Shown one piece after another: positions 19,944-28,836 of a DNA stretch of 64,000 bases. This DNA is from Paenibacillus psychroresistens (lineage in GTDB: Bacteria > Bacillota > Bacilli > Paenibacillales > NBRC-103111), in the NCBI RefSeq assembly GCF_009728935.1, contig NZ_CP034235.1, forward strand, positions 1,377,501-1,441,500, given 5' to 3'. Under the pieces are notes generated by a model. It was not told the origin of the DNA. It saw only the letters and a list, made by a program, of their open reading frames with translations, and ran no database searches. Both the position numbers and the translations under genes were made by a program. The stretch's first letter is position 1; each line of letters starts with the position of its first letter.

Positions 19944-21406
19944 ATAGTATTCAGAAGAAAATATGGATGCTTGCCACTTTCGTTTTAGTTATTATGGCGC
20001 TGATTTGGACAACGCTAACTTACTACAACCAAAAAACGCATAATCAATATAATGATATTCTGCAGCGATACTTACATATGAATGAAGTGACCACAACGAG
20101 CCAACAAATGATAACGGCCATCAACAACTATTTGATTTCGTCAACTCCTGCTACTCTGGAACAGGTAGATCTAAGCAAGCAGAAAATTCGCGAAGCGAAA
20201 TACGAGGTTTATATTCTAAGAAATTCGGAGAATGATTTCGCTCTGACCAATTATATAAATTTGATTGACAGTCTCATTGAAACCATAGATCGCTCAGTCA
20301 TGTTCCAGACTGAGAAAGAAACGGAGTCTTCTCAAAAGGCGGTTTTAGAAGCAACGCGCATTTCCAAATATATTTCGGAGATGACATTAACCTTGCTCGA
20401 TAAAGAGCTGAAGACGTATGATCGTTTCTATCGCAGCATTATTGAACAGTCGAAGGAATTGAAAAAACTCGGGATTTGGCTGCTGCTGCTGATCACTTTC
20501 CTACTCCTGTTATTTACGTATTGGTTCTCATTAAGTATCACGAGACCAGTGTTGAAGCTGACTCAAGCTGCCAAGGAGTTGTCCAAGGGGCGGTTCGATT
20601 TGCGGATTGAAGTGGAATCCAATGACGAAATTTCCTTTCTCGCTAAGATGTTCGATCGCATGCGGATCAATATTAACACTCTAATCTTGGAAATTCAGCA
20701 AAAGGCGCAGCTAGAGAACGAACTGCAACAGAATAAGCTTCTGCTGCAGGAAAGCCAGCTGCGAAGCTTGCAAAGCCAGATCAATCCGCATTTCTTGTTT
20801 AACACGCTTAATACGCTTTCCAAGAAAGCTTACCTGGAAGGTTCCGAAGAAACAAGCGATCTGCTCGTGAGTGTTGCAAACTTATTGCGCTACAGCTTAA
20901 AGCGGCTGGACAGATCTGTAACGCTTTATGAAGAAGTCAAAGTATTGCAGCAATACATCCAGATTCAAAAAGCAAGGTTTACCGATCGCCTGCAATTTCA
21001 TATGGAAATCGACGAGTCCTGCCTGCATGTACAGATTCCTGGCTTAACGCTGCAGCCGATTGTCGAGAATGCAGTGATCCACGCGGTTGAGCCCAAAGAA
21101 GACTTTGGTGTTATTTGGTTGCGTGTTATCGATGGAGACGAACAAGTAACGATCGAGATTGAAGACGATGGCCCGGGGATGGATGAGGATAAAATTAAGC
21201 AAATCATGGAAGAACATCTTATCGAATCTGAAGGACATTCGACAGGAATCGGATTCAGCAACGTCGTTAAGAGGCTTCGGCTTTTCTTCGGTTATGATGA
21301 TGTAATGGATATTGAAAGTATTCCGGGGCGCGGCACGAAGGTTGTATTGAAAATACCAAAAACAAGGGGGATTGAAAAGTATGATAAAACTCCTGATCGT
21401 AGATGA
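19940..21406 (+). CDS. LytS/YesM-type sensor histidine kinase (xylose-type sensing)
   Basis: 488 residues. Two membrane segments (about 9-28 and 172-195) flank a helical extracytoplasmic domain instead of a Cache domain, as expected for a kinase that reads a separate binding protein. HAMP (about 195-250), a coiled linker, QINPHFLFNTLN with H284, and the ATPase N-box (QPIVENAVIHAVEP) follow. It is coupled to the sensor upstream and overlaps the regulator downstream by 26 bp. It likely activates the sugar-uptake genes that follow. Confidence 0.92.
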   Translation: MNSIQKKIWMLATFVLVIMALIWTTLTYYNQKTHNQYNDILQRYLHMNEVTTTSQQMITAINNYLISSTPATLEQVDLSKQKIREAKYEVYILRNSENDFALTNYINLIDSLIETIDRSVMFQTEKETESSQKAVLEATRISKYISEMTLTLLDKELKTYDRFYRSIIEQSKELKKLGIWLLLLITFLLLLFTYWFSLSITRPVLKLTQAAKELSKGRFDLRIEVESNDEISFLAKMFDRMRININTLILEIQQKAQLENELQQNKLLLQESQLRSLQSQINPHFLFNTLNTLSKKAYLEGSEETSDLLVSVANLLRYSLKRLDRSVTLYEEVKVLQQYIQIQKARFTDRLQFHMEIDESCLHVQIPGLTLQPIVENAVIHAVEPKEDFGVIWLRVIDGDEQVTIEIEDDGPGMDEDKIKQIMEEHLIESEGHSTGIGFSNVVKRLRLFFGYDDVMDIESIPGRGTKVVLKIPKTRGIEKYDKTPDRR

Positions 21407-22940
21407 CGAACAGATTGAGCGTGAAGGATTGCAAGCGATTCTGCTGAAGGGCTATCCAGAGCTCATAATCGAACAAGCAAAGAACGGAAAAATAGCATTA
21501 GAAATGATAGCAGAGTTCCAGCCCGATTTAGTTTTAATGGATATCAAGATGCCTGGGATGAACGGTCTTGAAGCTATCGAACGAATCAGTGCAGATTATC
21601 CCAGAATCAAATTCGTTATGGTTACGGCATATGATACATTCGAATACGCACGGATGGCAATCAAGCTAAACGTGAAGGACTATTTGCTCAAGCCGAGCAA
21701 GGCCAGCGAAATCGTCGCGACTGTGGGAAAAGTACTCATCCAAATTGAAGAAGAACGAAAGTCCCTTGAGACCAGCAGGCTGCAACAAGATGTCCTGCAA
21801 AGGTCATTACCACTAGTTGAAACCGATGTTGTTACTCAGCTGTTATTCGATCATGTGCATGAAGTGCATTTAGAGGAATTGGTCGGGCTGTTGGATATCC
21901 CAACGACGAATGAGAAACTCGTAATGATCGTCTTGTTACCGCCTGGCTCGGAAAACTTCTATTCTGCGATCAAAGAGAAGGTTAGACAGACAGGAAGCGG
22001 TTGGGTTGGTGCATTGAACGGGCGCCAGCTTCCGATCATCGTGTTCAGGGAGCCCGACAAGTCATTCCGCGCGCAAGCGGTTGTTCTTGCTCAAAAAATT
22101 CTCTCTTTAACTAAAGCTGATGTCGGTGCGGGCTGGTTTATTGGGATCGGAAACGCATACGATTCTTTGGATCAAATCCGGCAATCTTATCAAGAATCGC
22201 TTATCGCTTCCATGGATACGACGCTGCATGTCAAATACCGTTTTTATTCAGATGTCCCAGTTCTGGGGGCAGCTCTTGACGGGCATCAGGTTAAACAACA
22301 GGAAAAGCAGATTTTTGATCAAATACGACTCGGACAATGGGAGCAAGTGCATACGAATGTCATGAGTTTCATTCAACGTTATGAGAACGAAGGCGTTGAT
22401 CTGTTACAAACACAGCAGCGTGTGCTGGAACTCCTCTGGATCGCTTCGCGAGTTCTTAGCGATATGGGTGTTGAAGCAGAGACTCCGCTTTATTCCTTTC
22501 AAGCTCAGGATTATCGGCAATTAAGCGCTGAATCAGGTAGATTGCTTAACCGCTTGAAGCAAACGTATGTAGAGTATAATGATCGACTGGAGCCCGACAC
22601 GATCCAACAAATCAAACAACATATTATCAATCACTCCAACGAAGATATATCACTGGATGCAATAGGGAAAAAAGTAGGTTTAAGCCCGTTCTATATTAGC
22701 AAAATGTTCAAGGAACAGCTCGGAGTGAATTATATCGATTTTCTAACGGAATGTCGGATTGAAAAAGCCAAGAAACTGATGGGTGATCCCGAGAAAAGCT
22801 TAAAGGAAATTTCATTCGAAATCGGTTATCACGATCCGAACTATTTCAGCAAAGTATTTAAAAAAATGTGTGATGTTTCACCGACAGAGTATCGGAAGAC
22901 GCTTCTCGGCAAGAAAAGGTTATCTGTTGATGAGATTTAG
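21381..22940 (+). CDS. YesN-type response regulator, AraC family
   Basis: 519 residues. Receiver with D9/E10, phosphoacceptor D54 (LMDIKMPGM) and K103-type lysine in DYLLKPSKA. The C-terminal AraC domain has DAIGKKVGLSPFYISKMFKEQLG and ISFEIGYHDPNYFSKVFKKM. The start is ATG 21381 with AAGGGGG about ten bases upstream; a TTG at 21372 is too close to that site. The gene begins inside the kinase gene. The expected targets are the binding-protein and importer genes immediately downstream. Confidence 0.93.
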   Translation: MIKLLIVDDEQIEREGLQAILLKGYPELIIEQAKNGKIALEMIAEFQPDLVLMDIKMPGMNGLEAIERISADYPRIKFVMVTAYDTFEYARMAIKLNVKDYLLKPSKASEIVATVGKVLIQIEEERKSLETSRLQQDVLQRSLPLVETDVVTQLLFDHVHEVHLEELVGLLDIPTTNEKLVMIVLLPPGSENFYSAIKEKVRQTGSGWVGALNGRQLPIIVFREPDKSFRAQAVVLAQKILSLTKADVGAGWFIGIGNAYDSLDQIRQSYQESLIASMDTTLHVKYRFYSDVPVLGAALDGHQVKQQEKQIFDQIRLGQWEQVHTNVMSFIQRYENEGVDLLQTQQRVLELLWIASRVLSDMGVEAETPLYSFQAQDYRQLSAESGRLLNRLKQTYVEYNDRLEPDTIQQIKQHIINHSNEDISLDAIGKKVGLSPFYISKMFKEQLGVNYIDFLTECRIEKAKKLMGDPEKSLKEISFEIGYHDPNYFSKVFKKMCDVSPTEYRKTLLGKKRLSVDEI

Positions 22941-22959
22941 CGGAGAAGGAGCGAGACCA

Positions 22960-24069
22960 ATGAAGGTGGTTTTTATCCAAATTAGGCTGATCCTGCTTAT
23001 GCTGGCCTTAATCGGAGGCGTTTCGGCTTGCAAAGGGGATGGAGAAGTGGCTGGTACGCAGCAGATGACTCCATCTAAGCAGCCTGCAATCGAAGATTCT
23101 GATGGTAGCACAACACCTTTTAAGAATAAGATTAAAATTGGCTTCTCCATGGATACCTTAAAAGAGGAACGTTGGCAGAAGGACAAAGATCTGTTTAAGA
23201 AGGCTGTGGAGTCGTTAGGTGCAGAAGTGGAGATTATGGCGGCTAATGGTGATGACGCTGTACAAATTATGCAAGCTGAAACTTTGATTAGTCATGGTAT
23301 CGACCTCCTTGTTGTTGTTCCCCATAACGCTGAAGCAGTTGCGTCGATCGTTAAGAAGGCTCATTCGGCTGGCATTAAGGTGCTGGCTTACGATCGACTC
23401 GTTAAAAACGCGGATGTCGATTTATATGTTTCCTTCGATAATGAGCAAGTAGGGGAAATGCAAGCAAAAGCAATCACACGATTGGTTCCCAAAGGGAAAT
23501 ATGTGTATATCGGTGGCGCTGATACAGATAATAATGCCCATTTATTCAAAAAAGGCGTGTTCAACGTGCTTCAACCTTTGATCGACAAAGGGGATATTAC
23601 GGTTGTATATGATCAGTGGACTAAGGACTGGACTCCCGCTAATGCACTAGCGAACATGCAAGCTGCACTTAAGGCTAACAACAATCAGATTGATGCGGTC
23701 ATTGCTGCGAATGACGCAACAGCGGGCGGTGTCATTCAGGCGCTTACGGCACAAGGAATAGCAGGGGAAATTCCAGTCTCTGGGCAAGATGCTGAGCTTG
23801 CTGCTGCACAGCGGATTGTTGAAGGTACACAAACCATGACTGTTTATAAGCCGATCAAATTGTTAACTGAAAAAGTAGCGGAGCTTGCGGTCAAGCTGGC
23901 AAGGGGTGAAGAAACTGGCGCAGACAGGAAAGTGAACAACGGCAAGATTGAAGTGCCATCTGTCCTGCTCCCGCCGATCACCGTAGACAAGCTCAATATT
24001 GACGATACCATCATCGCTGATGGCTTTCATTCCAGAGAAGACGTTTATAAGAATGTTAAAAATAAATAG
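22960..24069 (+). CDS. xylF: XylF-like xylose-binding lipoprotein
   Basis: 369 residues. Lipobox GGVSAC (C24). The mature part follows E. coli XylF closely as I recall it: KEERWQKDKDLF, VLAYDRLVKNADVDLYVSFDN, DTDNNAHLFKKGVFNVL, AVIAANDATAGG, SGQDAELAA, QTMTVYKPI. It is a high-affinity xylose-type binding protein that should feed a CUT2 importer. The start ATG 22960 has GAAGGAG eight bases upstream. No permease follows directly: a terminator and a chemoreceptor remnant separate it from the ChvE-MmsAB genes. It may serve that importer as a second binding protein, or mainly sensing or chemotaxis. Confidence 0.88.
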   Translation: MKVVFIQIRLILLMLALIGGVSACKGDGEVAGTQQMTPSKQPAIEDSDGSTTPFKNKIKIGFSMDTLKEERWQKDKDLFKKAVESLGAEVEIMAANGDDAVQIMQAETLISHGIDLLVVVPHNAEAVASIVKKAHSAGIKVLAYDRLVKNADVDLYVSFDNEQVGEMQAKAITRLVPKGKYVYIGGADTDNNAHLFKKGVFNVLQPLIDKGDITVVYDQWTKDWTPANALANMQAALKANNNQIDAVIAANDATAGGVIQALTAQGIAGEIPVSGQDAELAAAQRIVEGTQTMTVYKPIKLLTEKVAELAVKLARGEETGADRKVNNGKIEVPSVLLPPITVDKLNIDDTIIADGFHSREDVYKNVKNK

Positions 24070-24080
24070 TTTTGACTATC

Positions 24081-24118
24081 TAATCGTCAGGGTAAATCCT
24101 CTGGCGATTATTTTTTTA
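24081..24118 (+). terminator. terminator after xylF-like gene
   Basis: 10-bp stem (24081-24090 with 24101-24110, one G-U pair) followed by a T-rich tail. It separates the sensor/XylF transcript from the downstream genes. Confidence 0.88.
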
Positions 24119-24244
24119 TGGAGCTAAATCGCTAAAATGAGTTGTATAACAAAAAATGCTAGGTAAAACAAATTAAGGAATATAGTTTTTAAATCATGCT
24201 GCAGCAAGTCGTGTAGAATTTGAAGTCAGGCTGTACACCAATCC

Positions 24245-24718
24245 TAATAGATTAGGAGTTCGTTACGAAAGCGATATTCGAAATCACGGCACAAACGAAT
24301 ATTCTGTCCATTAACGCTTCCATTGAGGCTGCGAGAGCTGGGGTGCATGGCAAAGGATTCGCGGTTGTTGCGAATGAAGTGAGAAATCTTACGGAGCAAG
24401 GGAAAAAGTCGGCTAAACACATTCAAGAGACCATATCTGTTATCCTGGCCCAAACGCATAATCTTGTAAATGTGGTAAATAATACGAATATGGTTAATTA
24501 CAATCAGAAAAATGCCGTATCCCAAATAAGTAGTTGTTTCCTCAATCGAGAATATCTCGGCTGTTTCCGAGCAAACGACTGCTTCGACGGATGAGATCGC
24601 CTCCTCTGTAGAAGTACAAACAGATTCGATTAAGGAAGTCTCCAAACATGCGAACCGTCTGGTTGATCTGATTGCAGAGCTGAAAGACGCTGTATCCAAG
24701 TTTAAGGTGGAGGATTAG
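24245..24718 (+). pseudogene. methyl-accepting chemotaxis protein, decayed C-terminal fragment
   Basis: From about 24264 one frame reads the chemoreceptor hairpin tip ([21 protein letters not shown], then [14 protein letters not shown]). Near 24528 the frame breaks; the next frame continues with [19 protein letters not shown] and ends ...ELKDAVSKFKVED and a stop at 24716-24718. The sensor, membrane and HAMP parts (usually 300 or more residues) are missing. It is therefore a truncated, frameshifted remnant. It lies between two sugar-binding-protein genes, so the ancestral receptor may have mediated sugar chemotaxis. Confidence 0.88.
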
Positions 24719-24845
24719 TTTAAAAAAGATTAAAAAAGTATAGACGGTAATAAAAGAGTGCTATTGTATTGCGCTTTCATGAGCCTATTTCGGTGATATA
24801 GTAAGCCTGTAAGTAAATAAAGCGAATTTGAGAGGGGTATTTAAA

Positions 24846-25955
24846 GTGAAAAAAGGATTAAAAACAATTTCTCTAATACTTGTTATTATGTTGTTAGCTA
24901 CGATGGTTGCAGCATGCAGCAAAAAAGAAGGCGAAAGTAGTAAACTCAGTGTAGGTATCGTATTGCCAACCAAAGATGAGCCGAGATGGGTACAGGACGA
25001 ACAAAGATTCAAAGATGCGCTGTCCGGTTCAAAATATACGACTGAAATTTTGTTCAGCCAAGGTTCTTCCGCTAAAGAAAAAGAAAACGTTGAAACATTG
25101 ATTAGCAAAGGAATCCAAGTTCTAATTATCTGCCCTCAAGATGGCGATGCAGCAGCAGGCGCAGTAGAAGCAGCTAAAAAAGAAGGCATTAAGGTAATTT
25201 CCTACGATAGACTTATTACGAGTACAGATGCAGTAGATTATTATGTTACGTTTGACAGTGTTGCAGTAGGTGCAGCTCAAGCTAAATATCTGGTTGATCA
25301 TGCAAAAGGTGCTGGTGAACCATTATACTTATACGCTGGTGGTGCAGGAGACAATAATGCTTTCTTGTTCTTCGAAGGCGCATGGAAAGTGCTTCAACCT
25401 AAAATCAAAGACGGAACGTTCAAAATCGCTAACTCCAGCGAAGCTATTGCTTTGAAGGATAGCGCTGAGCTTTCCCATGAACAATTAGCTAAAATTATCG
25501 GTCAAGTTACAACAAACTGGGATGCAAACGATGCGAAAAATAAAGCTCAAACGCATTTGACAGCTGCAGCTGCAGATATGAAGGGCGATGTAGCCATCCT
25601 TGCACCAAATGATGGTACTGCTCGTTCAATTGCAGATGTATTCTCATCCGATAAAGCCGTTACAAGCTTTGTAGTAACAGGTCAAGATGCTGAGAAAGCG
25701 TCCGTTCAATACATCCTCGATAGCAAACAATCGATGACCGTGTTCAAGGATGTTCGTACACTTGTTAAAGATGCTATGGGAATGGCGGTATCCATCCTTG
25801 ATGGTAAGTCACCTGAAACAACTGGTGAATACGACAATAAGAAGATCAAAGTAAAAGCTAAACAAACAGACGTTATCGTTGTAGAAAAAGCCAACGTGAA
25901 GAAAGAGCTTGTTGATTCAGGCTATTATAAAGCAGAAGATTTCACAGGATTGTAA
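24846..25955 (+). CDS. chvE: ChvE-like monosaccharide-binding lipoprotein
   Basis: 369 residues. Signal peptide with lipobox MVAAC (C24). The binding-protein fold resembles the multiple-monosaccharide binding protein ChvE: VGIVLPTKDEPRWVQDEQRF, VISYDRLITSTDAVDYYVTFD, GGAGDNNAFLFFEGAW, FVVTGQDAEKASVQYI, SKQSMTVFKDVRTL. The start is GTG 24846 with GAGAGGGG upstream. It begins the importer operon with the MmsA- and MmsB-like genes. Likely sugars are xylose, arabinose, glucose or galactose; the exact set is not readable. Confidence 0.88.
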   Translation: MKKGLKTISLILVIMLLATMVAACSKKEGESSKLSVGIVLPTKDEPRWVQDEQRFKDALSGSKYTTEILFSQGSSAKEKENVETLISKGIQVLIICPQDGDAAAGAVEAAKKEGIKVISYDRLITSTDAVDYYVTFDSVAVGAAQAKYLVDHAKGAGEPLYLYAGGAGDNNAFLFFEGAWKVLQPKIKDGTFKIANSSEAIALKDSAELSHEQLAKIIGQVTTNWDANDAKNKAQTHLTAAAADMKGDVAILAPNDGTARSIADVFSSDKAVTSFVVTGQDAEKASVQYILDSKQSMTVFKDVRTLVKDAMGMAVSILDGKSPETTGEYDNKKIKVKAKQTDVIVVEKANVKKELVDSGYYKAEDFTGL

Positions 25956-25992
25956 GAGATTCTGTATTAGAAAATCATCATAGTCAGGACGG

Positions 25993-26020
25993 AATAGTGA
26001 TAGATACGTCTATCACTATT
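25993..26020 (+). promoter_or_regulatory. intercistronic hairpin between chvE- and mmsA-like genes
   Basis: Perfect 12-bp stem aatagtgataga/tctatcactatt with a TACG tetraloop and no T-run. It probably stabilises the upstream binding-protein message rather than terminating. Confidence 0.7.
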
Positions 26021-26060
26021 CTGCAATTGTAATAGCTGTTTGGTTAAGGAGGTCATAACA

Positions 26061-27581
26061 ATTAGCGAATATATACTTGAAATGGAAAAGATTTTTAAAG
26101 AATTTACTGGTGTCAAAGCACTTACCGATGTCAATTTCAAAGTGAAAAAAGCCGAAATTCACTGCTTGATCGGTGAGAATGGGGCAGGAAAATCCACGTT
26201 GATGAAAGTGCTCAGCGGTGTTTATCCTCACGGTACCTATGATGGCGATATTGTGTTCGAGAATAAAGTGCAGGAGTTTCATCATATCAGCGATAGTGTG
26301 AAGACAGGCATCGCAATTATTTACCAGGAGCTTGCATTATTCCCGGATCTTACGGTATACGAGAATATTTTTGCAGGCAATGAAGTGAAGCGTGGTGCAT
26401 TCGTCGACTGGAATCAGACAATCGTCAAGGCTAAGCAAATGCTGCAAAAGGTTAAGCTCAACATTAATCCAGAAACCTTGGTTAAAGATTTAAGTGTAGG
26501 TAAACAGCAGTTAGTGGAAATCGCCAAAGCGTTAAGCAAAGAAGTAAAGCTGCTTATTCTCGACGAACCGACGGCAGCACTTAACGAAAACGACAGTGCA
26601 AACCTGTTGGAGCTGATGCGCGATCTTAAGAAACAAGGTATCACCTGCATTATGATTTCACACAAGCTGAAGGAAGTTATTTCGATCGCCGATAAAGCAA
26701 CTATTCTCCGTGATGGCCGGACCATCTGTACCTTGGATGCTTCCAAAGGGGAAATTTCAGAAAGCGTCATTATCAAGAATATGGTTGGTCGTGAAATTGA
26801 TGATATTTATCCGAAGCGAGCAAACAAAACGTTTGGCAATAAAGTGCTTGAAGTAGCTAATTGGTCTGCTTATGATCAGGGGTTAGGTCGAAATCTCGTA
26901 AAGAATGTAGATATGCACGTTAAAAAAGGCGAAATTGTCGGGATAGCCGGCTTAATGGGCTCAGGACGAACGGAGCTGGCATTAAGCATCTTCGGGAATC
27001 CGAAGTCTTATAAACTGCAAGGTGAGTTAAAGCTAGAGGGTATTCCACGGAAATTCACTCATACAAGCGATGCGATTCGTGCAGGTATTGCTTATGTTAC
27101 TGAGGATCGCAAGGGTGATGGGCTGTTTCTGACTCAAGATATTAAGAGTAATATAACGACAGCAAATCTTAAGGGTATCTCTAAGAATGGCATTATCAAC
27201 GATAACGAAGAGGTTAAAATCGCAAATGTTTATAAAAATTCTTTGAATGTGAAAGCACCATCTGTAGAACAAATCGTCGGTAATTTGAGCGGTGGAAATC
27301 AACAGAAAGTATCATTAGGCAAGTGGTTGTTCGTCGGGCCAAAGCTGCTGATCTTGGATGAACCAACTCGTGGAATCGACGTAGGAGCTAAATTCGAAAT
27401 ATACACGATTATGAATAAGTTAATTAGTGAAGGCATGAGCATCATCATGATTTCATCCGAGCTAGGTGAAGTACTAGGGATGAGTGATCGGATCTATGTC
27501 ATGGCGGAAGGCAAAATCAAAGGCGAGTTGTCGAAGGATCAAGCTGACCAAGAAAAAATTATGCAACTTGCTACACAATAG
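26061..27581 (+). CDS. mmsA: MmsA/GguA-like sugar ABC transporter ATPase, probable ATT start
   Basis: 506 residues with two fused ABC domains, as in CUT2 importers. Domain 1 has Walker A GENGAGKST, signature LSVGKQQ and Walker B LLILDEPTAAL. Domain 2 has GLMGSGRTE, LSGGNQQK and LLILDEPTRGI. Family members begin with a pattern like SEYILEM; here that sequence follows directly on an ATT codon at 26061, seven bases after AAGGAGGT. The nearest in-frame ATG (26082) would remove the first strand and has no ribosome site; the upstream TTG (26040) lies before the ribosome site. ATT is therefore the best start. It works with the ChvE-like and MmsB-like proteins. Confidence 0.9.
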   Translation: MSEYILEMEKIFKEFTGVKALTDVNFKVKKAEIHCLIGENGAGKSTLMKVLSGVYPHGTYDGDIVFENKVQEFHHISDSVKTGIAIIYQELALFPDLTVYENIFAGNEVKRGAFVDWNQTIVKAKQMLQKVKLNINPETLVKDLSVGKQQLVEIAKALSKEVKLLILDEPTAALNENDSANLLELMRDLKKQGITCIMISHKLKEVISIADKATILRDGRTICTLDASKGEISESVIIKNMVGREIDDIYPKRANKTFGNKVLEVANWSAYDQGLGRNLVKNVDMHVKKGEIVGIAGLMGSGRTELALSIFGNPKSYKLQGELKLEGIPRKFTHTSDAIRAGIAYVTEDRKGDGLFLTQDIKSNITTANLKGISKNGIINDNEEVKIANVYKNSLNVKAPSVEQIVGNLSGGNQQKVSLGKWLFVGPKLLILDEPTRGIDVGAKFEIYTIMNKLISEGMSIIMISSELGEVLGMSDRIYVMAEGKIKGELSKDQADQEKIMQLATQ

Positions 27582-27592
27582 GAGGAACAATT

Positions 27593-28768
27593 TTGAATTT
27601 CTATAATGAAGTGAAGTCGTTAGTCAAAGTAAATATCCGTGACTATGGCATGTACATTGCCTTGTTCTTCATCATGCTTACCTTCTCTATTATGACGGAT
27701 GGACTGTTTATGTCTTCCCGTAATATCAGCAATTTATTGGATGCTACAGGATACATTGCCGTATTAGCAGTTGGGATGACACTGGTTATTGTAATTCGTC
27801 ACATTGATTTATCAGTCGGTTTTGCAGCTGGGTTTCTCGGTGCGATTACCGCGATTCTCCTGACAAAAGCTGGCGTACCTTTTTATATAACTATTCCGAT
27901 TATACTTGTACTTGGGATTGTGGTTGGGTTGTTTAATGGTGTATTAGTCGCCAGATTCGGAATTCCTTCTTTTGTTGCCTCATTGGCGGGTATGCTCATA
28001 TTCAGGGGTGCACTGCTTCAAGTGACGGAGAAAACCGGAACCATTATCATCGATGACGATCACTTTAACGCAATCGGCAATGGGTTTATTCCTTCCATTA
28101 TCGAAGTTAACGGTTTGCATTTGCTCTCGTTAATTTTGGGCTTATTGTGTATTGGGTTGTACATCTATAGTGAATTTTCCAACCGTGCAAGTAAGCTTAA
28201 GTATCAATTTGAAGTTGTTTCCAACAAAGTTTTCACGTTGAAATTGGTGTTCGTTTCAGCTATCATCGCTTATATTACCTGGATCCTAGCAGGGTATAAC
28301 GGCTTCTCTTGGACAGTAGTAATTATGCTGGTTGTTGTTGCGGCTTATCATTTTCTCACATCTAATACGGTGCTTGGCAGACATATTTATGCTGTGGGCA
28401 GTAATCCAGAGGCAGCGCATCTTAGTGGAATTAGCGTTAAGAAAATTACGTACATTGTGTTCGGTTCGATGGGCATGCTCTCGGCACTTTCGGGGATACT
28501 GTTCACTGCTCGTCTACAATCGGCTACGACAACTGCTGGTACATTGTTCGAGCTTGATGCGATTGCAGCCGCGTATGTTGGCGGTGTATCCGCTGCTGGT
28601 GGGGTCGGTAAAGTAACGGGGGCTGTTATCGGAGCGATCGTTATGGCTTCCTTAACCAGTGGAATGAACCTAATGGGAGTCGGAATTTCCTACCAGTACA
28701 TGATTCGCGGAGCTATATTGGCCTTAGCTGTTATCTTCGACGTCATGACGCGTAAGAAACGTGGCTAA
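27593..28768 (+). CDS. mmsB: MmsB/GguB-like sugar ABC transporter permease
   Basis: 391 residues, about ten membrane segments, CUT2/BPD_transp_2 family: VGMTLVIVIRHIDLSVG, NGVLVARFGIPSFVASLAGM, GSNPEAAHLSGISVKK, ELDAIAAAYVGGVSAAGGVG. The start is TTG with AGGAGG seven bases upstream, 11 bp after the ATPase gene. It forms the channel of the monosaccharide importer. Confidence 0.92.
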   Translation: MNFYNEVKSLVKVNIRDYGMYIALFFIMLTFSIMTDGLFMSSRNISNLLDATGYIAVLAVGMTLVIVIRHIDLSVGFAAGFLGAITAILLTKAGVPFYITIPIILVLGIVVGLFNGVLVARFGIPSFVASLAGMLIFRGALLQVTEKTGTIIIDDDHFNAIGNGFIPSIIEVNGLHLLSLILGLLCIGLYIYSEFSNRASKLKYQFEVVSNKVFTLKLVFVSAIIAYITWILAGYNGFSWTVVIMLVVVAAYHFLTSNTVLGRHIYAVGSNPEAAHLSGISVKKITYIVFGSMGMLSALSGILFTARLQSATTTAGTLFELDAIAAAYVGGVSAAGGVGKVTGAVIGAIVMASLTSGMNLMGVGISYQYMIRGAILALAVIFDVMTRKKRG

Positions 28769-28790
28769 ATAATAAATAGTAAATAAAAGA

Positions 28791-28836
28791 AGAGCAGACT
28801 GGAACATGATTTTTATGTTCTAGTCTGCTCTTTTTA
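28791..28836. terminator. bidirectional terminator between convergent genes
   Basis: 17-bp stem (28791-28807 with 28815-28831, one G-U pair), T-run on the right and A-run on the left, between the plus-strand permease and the minus-strand binding-protein gene, whose stop it overlaps by a few bases. Confidence 0.93.

Noticed and set aside
24343..24594. Chemoreceptor tip as a functional short protein
   Set aside because: It starts inside a conserved helix and ends at a frameshift; the family sequence continues in another frame to 24718.
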